This document shows, in pieces, positions 15,882 through 23,865 of a stretch of DNA of 35,095 nucleotides. The stretch's first letter is position 1; each line of letters opens with the position of its first letter. The notes under the pieces were generated by a model that saw nothing but the letters and a program-made list of their open reading frames with translations, did no database searches and was not told where the DNA came from. This DNA is from Balneolaceae bacterium. GTDB lineage: Bacteria > Bacteroidota > Rhodothermia > Balneolales > Cyclonatronaceae. Both the position numbers and the translations under genes were made by a program. The stretch lies in the NCBI GenBank assembly GCA_007694035.1, contig RECM01000166.1, positions 1-35,095 of the forward strand, written 5' to 3'.

Positions 15882-17192
15882 TCAGTTAGTTCGATTAAGC
15901 CCGGGGAACTCATCAATCACTTCACCGGTGCTGCTGATAGCCTTAAAATGTCTGTGTGTGCCATGCAGTGTCATCAATATGAAATGTCGTTCGGAAGCTG
16001 CCTCTGCTATATACCAGCTATCATGCGACTGGCGCGACCCGATGATTCTGGTTTCGGTGCCCCAGGCGCCATCACCAATGTAAACAACACCATTATGTGA
16101 TATTCTGCCATCACGTATCGGGTGGGTTCTTTTGTAAGCATGATCGTGTGCCTCAAATACGACGTCCACATTGTATCGCTCGAAAAGAGGCACCCAGTTA
16201 TTCCGGACCCTGGCCTGAACTTCATCGTTGTAATCCCTCACAGACGGGTATGCGGGTACGTGGTAGCCGGGGAAAATGTGCGGAATATGAGCCCTTTCTG
16301 ACAATACATTCCGAAGCCATTCATTTTGATTTTCCACCGGGTTTACATGGTCGGTGTCCAGCAGGATGAGAGACATATAATCACCAAAATCGAGCACACC
16401 GTAACCAGGAAGGCCCGGACTCGCAAAAAGGCTGAAGAAGTATGGAGCTACGGTCTGTTTCCACTCATTGGTATCGGAATATGGCGGGTCGTCAGGACGC
16501 CTGTCATCACGGGTATAGTAGCCTCCTCTGACTTCATGGTTACCGATGGTAACAATCATGGGCACTACTCTGTAGTCATCGGTAATGAGTGTGTTTTTGT
16601 AAGCATCAAAAAAACTGTACCACTGGTTTTCTACCCGCGGGTTTTGAGTGTCACGTTGGCGCTGCTGCTCAGGAGGTAACCCATCGGCATAGGCCAGGTC
16701 ACCCATAATCATCACAAAATCGATGTCAAACTTCATAGCCTGACGGGCTGTTTTTTCCATCCAGCGTTTGCGGTGCATGGTATCGCCACCGATTGCCGCT
16801 CGTACCGGTTTCGATAAATCGGCCGGCATGGTCCTGAAATTGTAAACTTTTGAACTTTCGCCAAAGCGGAACTCATAAACGGTACCGGGCTCCAGACGCG
16901 TCAGCTCAACCCGGTGAATAGTTCGTGCAGAATGGGGAAAATCGATGGCAGTCGCAGCAATGGCATCACTCCATGACCCTCCGGGCAACCGGTATTCCAG
17001 TATGGTGCGATCTTCGTCAATGATATGCCAGTCAATAGTCATGGTTGTGGTTGGGTCGTTCTGCCAGGTAAGGTAAAGTGCAACCGGATCGTAAAATGGA
17101 GCATCGTTCAGGTTAGACTGTGCCTGAACCGGATCAGGGAACAGAAAAAGTAGTAGCGCCAAAAAGAGACCTGATGATAATTTGGTTTGCAT
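15882..17192 (-). CDS. Purple-acid-phosphatase-like metallophosphoesterase, secreted
   Basis: This 436-residue protein has a signal peptide (ending PVQAQ), a fibronectin III-like N-terminal domain (about 30-122) and a calcineurin-type metallophosphoesterase domain. The metal-site motifs are complete: GGD (Asp137), GDLAYADG (Asp165, Tyr168), GNHE (Asn218, His219), GYH (His311) and AHDHAYKR (His349, His351). The Tyr of GDxxY is the usual purple-acid-phosphatase iron ligand. It should release phosphate from organic monoesters outside the inner membrane. It is second in an operon: the upstream paralogous gene ends 8 bp before its start codon. Lower GC than the genes to the left. Confidence 0.93.
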   Translation of the reverse strand: MQTKLSSGLFLALLLFLFPDPVQAQSNLNDAPFYDPVALYLTWQNDPTTTMTIDWHIIDEDRTILEYRLPGGSWSDAIAATAIDFPHSARTIHRVELTRLEPGTVYEFRFGESSKVYNFRTMPADLSKPVRAAIGGDTMHRKRWMEKTARQAMKFDIDFVMIMGDLAYADGLPPEQQRQRDTQNPRVENQWYSFFDAYKNTLITDDYRVVPMIVTIGNHEVRGGYYTRDDRRPDDPPYSDTNEWKQTVAPYFFSLFASPGLPGYGVLDFGDYMSLILLDTDHVNPVENQNEWLRNVLSERAHIPHIFPGYHVPAYPSVRDYNDEVQARVRNNWVPLFERYNVDVVFEAHDHAYKRTHPIRDGRISHNGVVYIGDGAWGTETRIIGSRQSHDSWYIAEAASERHFILMTLHGTHRHFKAISSTGEVIDEFPGLNRTN

Positions 17193-17200
17193 GGAATAGG

Positions 17201-18535
17201 TTAGTTTAGATTGAGATCATTGAAGATTTTTTGCCTGCCTGCATCAACCGTTATTTTAAATTCATCCACGATTTCCCTGCTCAGGTTAAACGCCTGATAA
17301 TGCAAGGTATCCCGGGTAAGATGAATTGCCTGATACAGTTGCATATTTTCGAAACCAACATCATACCAGGTATGATTGGGATCAATGTCGCGCATTTTGG
17401 GGCCCGCAACAGAAATGATGTAAACAGGTATGGCATTGGTTTCGAGTGAGTCCGGCCCATGCCCTCGTGCATACAGATGGTCGTGTCCCTGAAGCACCAG
17501 GTCAACTCCGTACTCATCGAATAAAGGCTTCCACTGGTCACGGAGCCATTCATTTTCACGGTCTTCACGGGCGGTGTAAACCGGGTGGTGAAAGGTTACA
17601 GCAGTCCATGGCTGAGTATTAGAAGCCAGTACCTCTTGCAGCCAGTCAGTTTGAGCCTGAACCAGTTCTGGTGTTACCTGAACACCATCGCGGATGTAAA
17701 TCTCACGATCATCCTCAACAGATTCAAAATTGGAATAGAGGCTAATTACGCGGATTCCAGGGTAATCGACATAATAGGTCACGTTTTCCAGACCCTCTGG
17801 CCCATTTTGCGGAACATTGAAGGCAGCGTGCCATTGGGGATATAGTTTTCGGGTATCAACAGGCTCAATAGCAAGGCGGTTGTGGTCGCTGTTTCCGGGC
17901 GCAGGGAGTTGAGCTGTTTGTCTGAAAAGCCATGAGCCTGCTTCAAAAAACTCTCCCCATGTGTCGTCGTTACCGCTGCTTAAAACAAGGTCGCCTGCAT
18001 GCACTATGAAACGTGCATCGGGAAAGTGACCGGCTATGGTGTTATAAACACGGGGTGCGTAAGGGATGATGTCGTTCTGCGTGTCACCAACATACAGAAA
18101 AGTAAATGGCTCAAACGTTTCGGGTGCAGTTGAAACACTGAACCATTCAGAACGATTTGAATCTGAGCCAACACGTACCAGATAGCGGGTATCCGGTTCA
18201 AGACCCTCTACATTCACTTTATAGTACGAGTCTGTGAATCCATCGAAATGTACACTGTGTGCTGTTGCCGGAAACGTTCGTATGGTATCATGAAAATCTG
18301 AGCTGTTCGAAAATTCTGCCACTTCTGCATAAGCAGGTTTGTCCTTTTCGGAGCTTCTCCATGCAAAGGCCAGTTCACTATGGGGATGTTCAGACAGGTT
18401 TTGAACGATTCTGTCAGGCCCGGGGGCCGGTGTAAAAACACGCGGGCTTATAGTGTCTGAATCCGGTGTACAACCAAAACTGGTAACGATTATGATCGAA
18501 GTGGTGACGATTACTGCAATAGGGTTTTTCCACAT
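17201..18535 (-). CDS. Purple-acid-phosphatase-like lipoprotein with altered active site
   Basis: This 444-residue paralog of the downstream phosphatase is lipid-anchored (TSFGC, Cys22). Its layout is the same: fibronectin III-like region (about 40-137), then a metallophosphoesterase domain with GDTQ (Asp151), GDLV (Asp182), FHHPVY (His316, His317) and GHDHLYARG (His351, His353). Two departures stand out. GNHE is replaced by GNSD followed by His (Asn215, Ser216, Asp217, His218), so the usual catalytic histidine is missing or displaced. The tyrosine after GDL is also absent (GDLVLSSG). It may have changed activity or bind a phosphorylated ligand. First gene of the two-gene operon. Confidence 0.88.
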   Translation of the reverse strand: MWKNPIAVIVTTSIIIVTSFGCTPDSDTISPRVFTPAPGPDRIVQNLSEHPHSELAFAWRSSEKDKPAYAEVAEFSNSSDFHDTIRTFPATAHSVHFDGFTDSYYKVNVEGLEPDTRYLVRVGSDSNRSEWFSVSTAPETFEPFTFLYVGDTQNDIIPYAPRVYNTIAGHFPDARFIVHAGDLVLSSGNDDTWGEFFEAGSWLFRQTAQLPAPGNSDHNRLAIEPVDTRKLYPQWHAAFNVPQNGPEGLENVTYYVDYPGIRVISLYSNFESVEDDREIYIRDGVQVTPELVQAQTDWLQEVLASNTQPWTAVTFHHPVYTAREDRENEWLRDQWKPLFDEYGVDLVLQGHDHLYARGHGPDSLETNAIPVYIISVAGPKMRDIDPNHTWYDVGFENMQLYQAIHLTRDTLHYQAFNLSREIVDEFKITVDAGRQKIFNDLNLN

Positions 18536-18877
18536 GATGAACAGTTTGTGTTGAACGATTTTTGCAAAAACTATAATAATGGCATGGGCATTACATTAAC
18601 TGCATGTTATGAAATTGTTAAGAATTGACAGGTAAACATGTGGGAGTTGCCTGATTCCCAATCAAAAAAGGGCCCAAAAAAACCGGGTTAGCTGAATCGC
18701 AGGAGATGTTCTCAAGCAAGTCGAACAACAGGCGGACTGTTAATTTAACCAGCAGTTAATAATAAGGTAACATAGGCTGGTTAACATGCTGAAAACGATA
18801 ACTGTTGATTCAACATTATCAATATGTTGCTTCTATTTTTATCGTCATACAACGTACCTAACCAACAGGAAATCAGC
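18536..18877. promoter_or_regulatory. Divergent promoter region with 9-bp inverted repeat
   Basis: This 342-bp AT-rich region lies between the phosphatase operon (left) and the LRR/receptor block (right). TTAACCAGC at 18745-18753 and its exact complement GCTGGTTAA at 18776-18784 are separated by 22 bp, so the arm centres lie 31 bp apart, about three helical turns. GTTAA-T-TTAAC overlaps the left arm (18739-18749). TTTTTGCAAAAA (palindrome) lies close to the phosphatase start. I see no clear RNA gene. Confidence 0.5.
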
Positions 18878-21202
18878 ATGATTCACACTATACCAAAGCG
18901 TTGTTTTTTGGTTCTTAAAACGCTCCTTTTTCTCACTTTAACAGTAGTACTTACAGCAGCTACAACAGCAGAAGTTGCCGCTCAGGCCAAAGTCTTCAAC
19001 GCTGATGGTCAGGAGCTGAATATTTCAAACACAGTTCAGACTGTTGCCGAAGTGGACTCGCTTGCCCTTGTGGCATTTTATAACTCAATGAGAGGCGATA
19101 CCTGGCTGGATAATACCGGCTGGCTGGTAGATCCGGTTGCTTTTTGGCATGGTATTACCCGCATTAATGAAATCGAACTCCCAAGTGGTGACAGGGAATT
19201 CAGGGTAACCCGTATGGAGGTGTTCCCGAACGATAACAATATGACCCGATGTGGTTATCTGCCACCTGAACTATCTGATCTTGAATATCTTCAGTTTCTT
19301 GAAATGGGACGTCAGTTTGTTTGCGGTGAAATCCCTGCAGAGATTTTTGATCTTGAGTTTCTGGTCCGTTTGCGTTTGAGGGGAAGTTTTCTCACCGGCG
19401 AAATACCGTGGGATGCTATTGCAAATGCAACGAGCCTTGCAAGACTTGAACTTGAGCAGAACGAACTTGAAGGTCCGGTTATGACCCCGGCTATCGCAAA
19501 TAATCAAAGGCTTGCCCGCATTACCCTGGATGAAAATATCAGGCTGACCGGTTCTATTCCGAACGAAATCCTGCAACTGGAAAACCTCGAGCGCTTCGGT
19601 GCCGACGGGTTGATCAACATCAGCGGTCCGATGCCGGATTTCTCGCAGCTTCCGAGCCTTGAAGTACTTGAAATTCAGTTTTCGAATTTCGATCCCGGAC
19701 CATTTCCGTCGTGGGTGCAAAATATGGGTGGTTCTGACGGAATTGAACGTCTTGCATTGCATGAAACGAACATACAGGGTGAGATACCACAATGGATTAT
19801 TGAACTTACCAATGTAAGTGAACTGAAACTTGGTGGTACCGGCATGGGAATGGATATGGCAAACTTCCCTAACATGTCGTTCCTTCCGGCTTTGAGAAGA
19901 TTCAGAATCTGGGGCGGGAATTTTACAGGTGAACTTCCGAGCTGGTTTGGTGATATGGATCTGGAAAGACTCTGGATTTCGTACACCGATATTGGCGGTG
20001 ATTTACCGGGCGATGTTTTCCAGAACCTGACTTCGCTTACTCTTCTTAAAATGCGCCACAACCAATTCACAGGCGGACTTCCACCCCAGATTCAGTCTAT
20101 TTCAGGACTCGATTACCTCGCATTTGAGTATAATCAAATGGAGATAGGCGACATACCCGACTGGATTGGTCAGAACCTGACCGGTCTGTCAAAACTGTAT
20201 CTTGGCGGAAGTGGTGTAACAGGAACAATACCTGCGTCGCTCTCAAACCTCGAAAGCCTCACACACATCCGATTGCAGCACAACCCTGATTTGGGCGGTG
20301 ATCTGCCGGCCTGGGTCTGGAACCTCGATCTGAATGCCCTTGATATATCCTACACCTCTATAAATGTAGGTGAAACCATACCCAGTCAGCTTCAGAACCA
20401 CCCAAGGCTGCAAAAACTTGGCCTTGCAGGTCTCGGTTTAAGCGGCGAGATACCATCCTGGCTGGGTGATATGCCATTCCTGAGAACAGACGGAACCAGA
20501 GACTGGCATCCCTACATCTCTCTGGCCGATAACAACCTGCGTGGTCCGATCCCGGCAAGTATGGGCAATCTGCAAACCATCGATTCTCTTAACCTGGCCA
20601 ACAATAACCTCGAGGGCGATATCGCAATGTTTGCCAACCTCGGTTCTCCTAACGAAGGTGCATATCTGCTTGGTGCATTTGATGTTTCGGGAAATCCGGG
20701 TTTAACGGGTGCAATTCCATCGAACATGATGAATTTCTACAGAATGCGTGTGTTTCGCTTCGATGGCACAGAGTTGTGTATGCCCGCCGGCTTCGACACA
20801 TTCCTGGCATCAGTGCTTGAAAATGGTGGTCGCAGTTCACTCACCAACCGTCTGATGCCGTATGCAAGTGTTACCGATCCGGAGACTATGCAATTTTGCG
20901 TCACTTCATCCATTGATGATGACCTGGAACTGAACCCATACATCTTCAGGCTTAATAACAACTACCCGAATCCGTTTAACCCGACTACCAACATCGTGTA
21001 TCAGATACCATTTGATGCCAATGTTTCACTGACGGTTTACAATGTTATGGGTCAGCGTGTTGCCACACTTGTAGATGAGTACCGGCCTGCGGGCAATCAT
21101 ACTGTAATGTTTGATGCACGGCACCTGGCAAGCGGTCAGTACATGTATCGTTTACAGGTTGGTGAGATGTCAATGACCAGAAAGATGACACTGGTTAAAT
21201 AA
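18878..21202 (+). CDS. Leucine-rich-repeat surface protein with type IX sorting domain
   Basis: The start at ATG 18878 is chosen over the in-frame 18824: AGGAAA lies about 6 nt upstream and a signal peptide ending VAAQA begins there, giving 774 residues. After the DSLALVAFYNSMRGDTW cap typical of bacterial LRR proteins come many plant-type repeats of about 24 residues (consensus LxxLxLxxNxLxGxIPxxL), to about residue 660. The C-terminus carries NYPNPFNPTTNIVYQI, VYNVMGQRVATL and TRKMTLVK: a type IX sorting domain closely like that of the BNR protein. Expected location is the cell surface, as an adhesin or ligand binder. It heads the low-GC receptor block. Confidence 0.93.
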   Translation: MIHTIPKRCFLVLKTLLFLTLTVVLTAATTAEVAAQAKVFNADGQELNISNTVQTVAEVDSLALVAFYNSMRGDTWLDNTGWLVDPVAFWHGITRINEIELPSGDREFRVTRMEVFPNDNNMTRCGYLPPELSDLEYLQFLEMGRQFVCGEIPAEIFDLEFLVRLRLRGSFLTGEIPWDAIANATSLARLELEQNELEGPVMTPAIANNQRLARITLDENIRLTGSIPNEILQLENLERFGADGLINISGPMPDFSQLPSLEVLEIQFSNFDPGPFPSWVQNMGGSDGIERLALHETNIQGEIPQWIIELTNVSELKLGGTGMGMDMANFPNMSFLPALRRFRIWGGNFTGELPSWFGDMDLERLWISYTDIGGDLPGDVFQNLTSLTLLKMRHNQFTGGLPPQIQSISGLDYLAFEYNQMEIGDIPDWIGQNLTGLSKLYLGGSGVTGTIPASLSNLESLTHIRLQHNPDLGGDLPAWVWNLDLNALDISYTSINVGETIPSQLQNHPRLQKLGLAGLGLSGEIPSWLGDMPFLRTDGTRDWHPYISLADNNLRGPIPASMGNLQTIDSLNLANNNLEGDIAMFANLGSPNEGAYLLGAFDVSGNPGLTGAIPSNMMNFYRMRVFRFDGTELCMPAGFDTFLASVLENGGRSSLTNRLMPYASVTDPETMQFCVTSSIDDDLELNPYIFRLNNNYPNPFNPTTNIVYQIPFDANVSLTVYNVMGQRVATLVDEYRPAGNHTVMFDARHLASGQYMYRLQVGEMSMTRKMTLVK

Positions 21203-21228
21203 TCTGAGCTCAGTTAATCATTCAAATA

Positions 21229-21270
21229 CAACCAATCACAGGATTTCTCTGTGATTGGTTGATTTATTTT
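21229..21270 (+). terminator. Strong intrinsic terminator / attenuator
   Basis: CAACCAATCACAG (21229-21241) pairs perfectly with CTGTGATTGGTTG (21249-21261), a 13-bp stem with a 7-nt loop, followed by ATTTATTTT. Only 25 bp separate it from the ATG of the first receptor, leaving little room for a new promoter. It may act as an attenuator between the abundant LRR protein and the receptor genes. Confidence 0.85.
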
Positions 21271-21295
21271 AGCCAGTCATAGATAAAAAGCCGGG

Positions 21296-23833
21296 ATGAA
21301 TCATTTTCAGAAGCTGGATGTATGGTCAATTTTACTGATTCTTGCAGCGCTGACCTTTGCGGGTTTTTCAAAATCCAGTGCAAAATCGTCTGACTCTTCT
21401 TTTGTCGTTACCGGTTCTGATTCACCTGCTCTGTCCGATTCAATACGCGTAACCAACGCTGTACCCGCAGCACTCACTGTGCAAAATTTTACCAGGTTTA
21501 CCGGGCAATCGCTATCGTCGTATCAGTCTGTTTTTGAACTCCCTGATGGCAGCATCAGCTTCAGGGGACTGGGTCCGTTCAACAGCCAGTTCCCCGATGT
21601 GTTGGTTGACGGTCAGAGACTTGCTTCTACAGGATTTGAAAACAGAAGCACAAATTTTTCGGGCATCCCCCGGTTACTATTTTCCGAAATCCGCACTATA
21701 ACGTCACCAACGCCGGAATTCTCATCTGTTTCTTCCGGAAGCCTGGTGCTTTTAAATACGAATACGTATGAGACGGCCTCACCGGGATTGACATTTTCTG
21801 CAGGCGGGGGTTTACAGGGCAGTAACCGGGATTTTTTAACTCCGGATTCCAGATTCAGTCTTTTCTATTCTGATGCTGTTGCCGATCAGGTCGATTTTTT
21901 TGCCGGGGTTTATCAGGATGGATTTTCATCCGGTACCAATACACTTCGGTTACAATTTGCTGCAGCCGATTTCGGCAACGGGATGGCAGATGTGATCGAC
22001 CGGATTCATTCCGGGGCCTCTTTTAACCGGCAATTGAACAGAGGCGCATTCTTTAATACTACCATCCGGCAGTCTGAAACCACCAGTTACAGGATAAACG
22101 GGTTTGTAAACCAGTTAAATGCGGATGTGTCCAGCCATCACTATTTTTTCAATTCCGGTACTGACTGGATAAGTCCACAGGAAACAGGTGCAACGGGGAA
22201 CAGAGGTCAGCTCGATTATCTTGTTGGTGTAATGGAAACCCGGCTCCTGCAATCCGCGCTTTCTGCCAACGTCAACCTCGGTTTTAACCGCTTTCAAATG
22301 CGGTTCACCGGAGGCTGGTCATTCGGGGGGAATACCGGGAGTGATTTAACCATTCCATTCCGGGCAGGTGCACTTAATTACGTGATAACAGAAGAAAGAG
22401 CGGGATTTCCGGTCATGGAGGTATCTAACCGGGAAATCAGAAATCAGGATTTGCGAATCGAACAAATGCGCGATATCACCCATGTGCAAAATGAACACAT
22501 TCTGAATACCGGATTGGACGTTGAATACCGCGTTGATGATGTTTTTTCTGTGCATACAGGTGCCCTGTTTACGAATGTCAGCAAAAAGGGCTCATTCAAA
22601 AATGCCGGACTCCGGCTGCTTGCCCTGTCATCAGTGGCCAATTTCAGACAATTAAACGGCCAGGAGCTTACACCTTTTGATGAACCCGGTTACAGGTTTA
22701 TGACGATGGTTAGTCCGGTTGATGCACAGCGGTTTTTCAGGAATAATTACTCCCTGTTCCGGCAGGATTTGCGTGAGCAAATACGATTGTCCGATTATCG
22801 TAACTATGGCCATTCTGAACAGGAATATGCAGGATATTTGATGTTATATGCTTCCCATGGAATTGCCGATATCCGGGCAGGTGCAAGGGTTTGGCATACT
22901 GAGGGCTCCTACACCGGCAAAAAAGTCGGATTCAACGAAATCGGGAATCATAGCGGTACAACTGATACCACTGCAACCGCAGCACATACTTATGTTTTAC
23001 CTTTCGCAGCTTCTCAGATCCGGCTTGCAGAGAAAATTGCTTTCAACAGTTCACTCAGTACCTCCCTTTACCGGCAGGATTACCGGTCGATTACCCCTTT
23101 CCGACTCGAAAATGTGGCAACCGGAAATATTTTTGAGGGCAACTCTTCGCTAAAACCTGCATTGGCGTTACACATAGATGCCGGTTTATTATGGTCCGGC
23201 ATCCGTGGCGGCGATGTACGGATCGGAGGTTTTTATTCAAGCCTGCAAAATCTGGTTATTGAAACGGAATCGGTTGTTACTGCCGGTGATGAAAGCACCC
23301 GGCGCCTGTCCGGTTTTGCCAACAATTCCGAAAATGCGCAAATAACAGGAATTGAAGCTTCATGGAATCAAGCCCTGCTGTTCCTGCCCGGAATACTCGG
23401 CAATACAGGTTTTACTGCTGACTACACACTCATGAACAGCAGTTACAGGCCCCGGGCAGAGGGGCCAGAGCTGGCATTTACCGGTGTGCCTGACTATGTC
23501 TATTCCGCATCTGTTTATTACATGAGTCCGAAATTCTCGATTTCAGCAAGACTATCGCATGTGGCATCGTTCACGGCAGCGTACATCATACCGGAAATTG
23601 ATCTGATTCAATTGCCGTCGGCCGAACTCCAGGAGGTAAGAACCACCGATTATACCCTGTTATCAGTATCGGCATCATTCAACATCAGTACATCGGTTTC
23701 CCTGTGGGTTGATGCTTCCAATATGCTGCCTGTTGAATTCACAGAGTACAGTGTTTCAGAAAATACCTATCCGTGGCAGAGAACCAGATATCAGCGCGAC
23801 GTTATTATGGCCGGATTTCAGCTAAGCTTTTAA
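21296..23833 (+). CDS. TonB-dependent receptor-like outer-membrane protein (variant, no CarboxypepD domain)
   Basis: The 845-residue protein has a signal region (about 1-30), a plug-like domain (about 55-155: SFRGLGPFNSQFPDVLVDGQ, later SSGSLVLLNTN) and a long barrel ending in Phe (GFQLSF). It lacks the N-terminal carboxypeptidase-regulatory-like domain of SusC-type receptors, and I see no clear TonB box. Shared blocks (WISPQETGATGNRGQ, DLTIPF, FDEPGY, FFRNN) show it is a diverged paralog of the receptor at 26751. TonB receptors import large or scarce nutrients; the substrate here is unknown. It is first of five genes in close same-strand order. Confidence 0.87.
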   Translation: MNHFQKLDVWSILLILAALTFAGFSKSSAKSSDSSFVVTGSDSPALSDSIRVTNAVPAALTVQNFTRFTGQSLSSYQSVFELPDGSISFRGLGPFNSQFPDVLVDGQRLASTGFENRSTNFSGIPRLLFSEIRTITSPTPEFSSVSSGSLVLLNTNTYETASPGLTFSAGGGLQGSNRDFLTPDSRFSLFYSDAVADQVDFFAGVYQDGFSSGTNTLRLQFAAADFGNGMADVIDRIHSGASFNRQLNRGAFFNTTIRQSETTSYRINGFVNQLNADVSSHHYFFNSGTDWISPQETGATGNRGQLDYLVGVMETRLLQSALSANVNLGFNRFQMRFTGGWSFGGNTGSDLTIPFRAGALNYVITEERAGFPVMEVSNREIRNQDLRIEQMRDITHVQNEHILNTGLDVEYRVDDVFSVHTGALFTNVSKKGSFKNAGLRLLALSSVANFRQLNGQELTPFDEPGYRFMTMVSPVDAQRFFRNNYSLFRQDLREQIRLSDYRNYGHSEQEYAGYLMLYASHGIADIRAGARVWHTEGSYTGKKVGFNEIGNHSGTTDTTATAAHTYVLPFAASQIRLAEKIAFNSSLSTSLYRQDYRSITPFRLENVATGNIFEGNSSLKPALALHIDAGLLWSGIRGGDVRIGGFYSSLQNLVIETESVVTAGDESTRRLSGFANNSENAQITGIEASWNQALLFLPGILGNTGFTADYTLMNSSYRPRAEGPELAFTGVPDYVYSASVYYMSPKFSISARLSHVASFTAAYIIPEIDLIQLPSAELQEVRTTDYTLLSVSASFNISTSVSLWVDASNMLPVEFTEYSVSENTYPWQRTRYQRDVIMAGFQLSF

Positions 23834-23865
23834 TATATCCATGACAATCGTTTCTCATTGAATCA

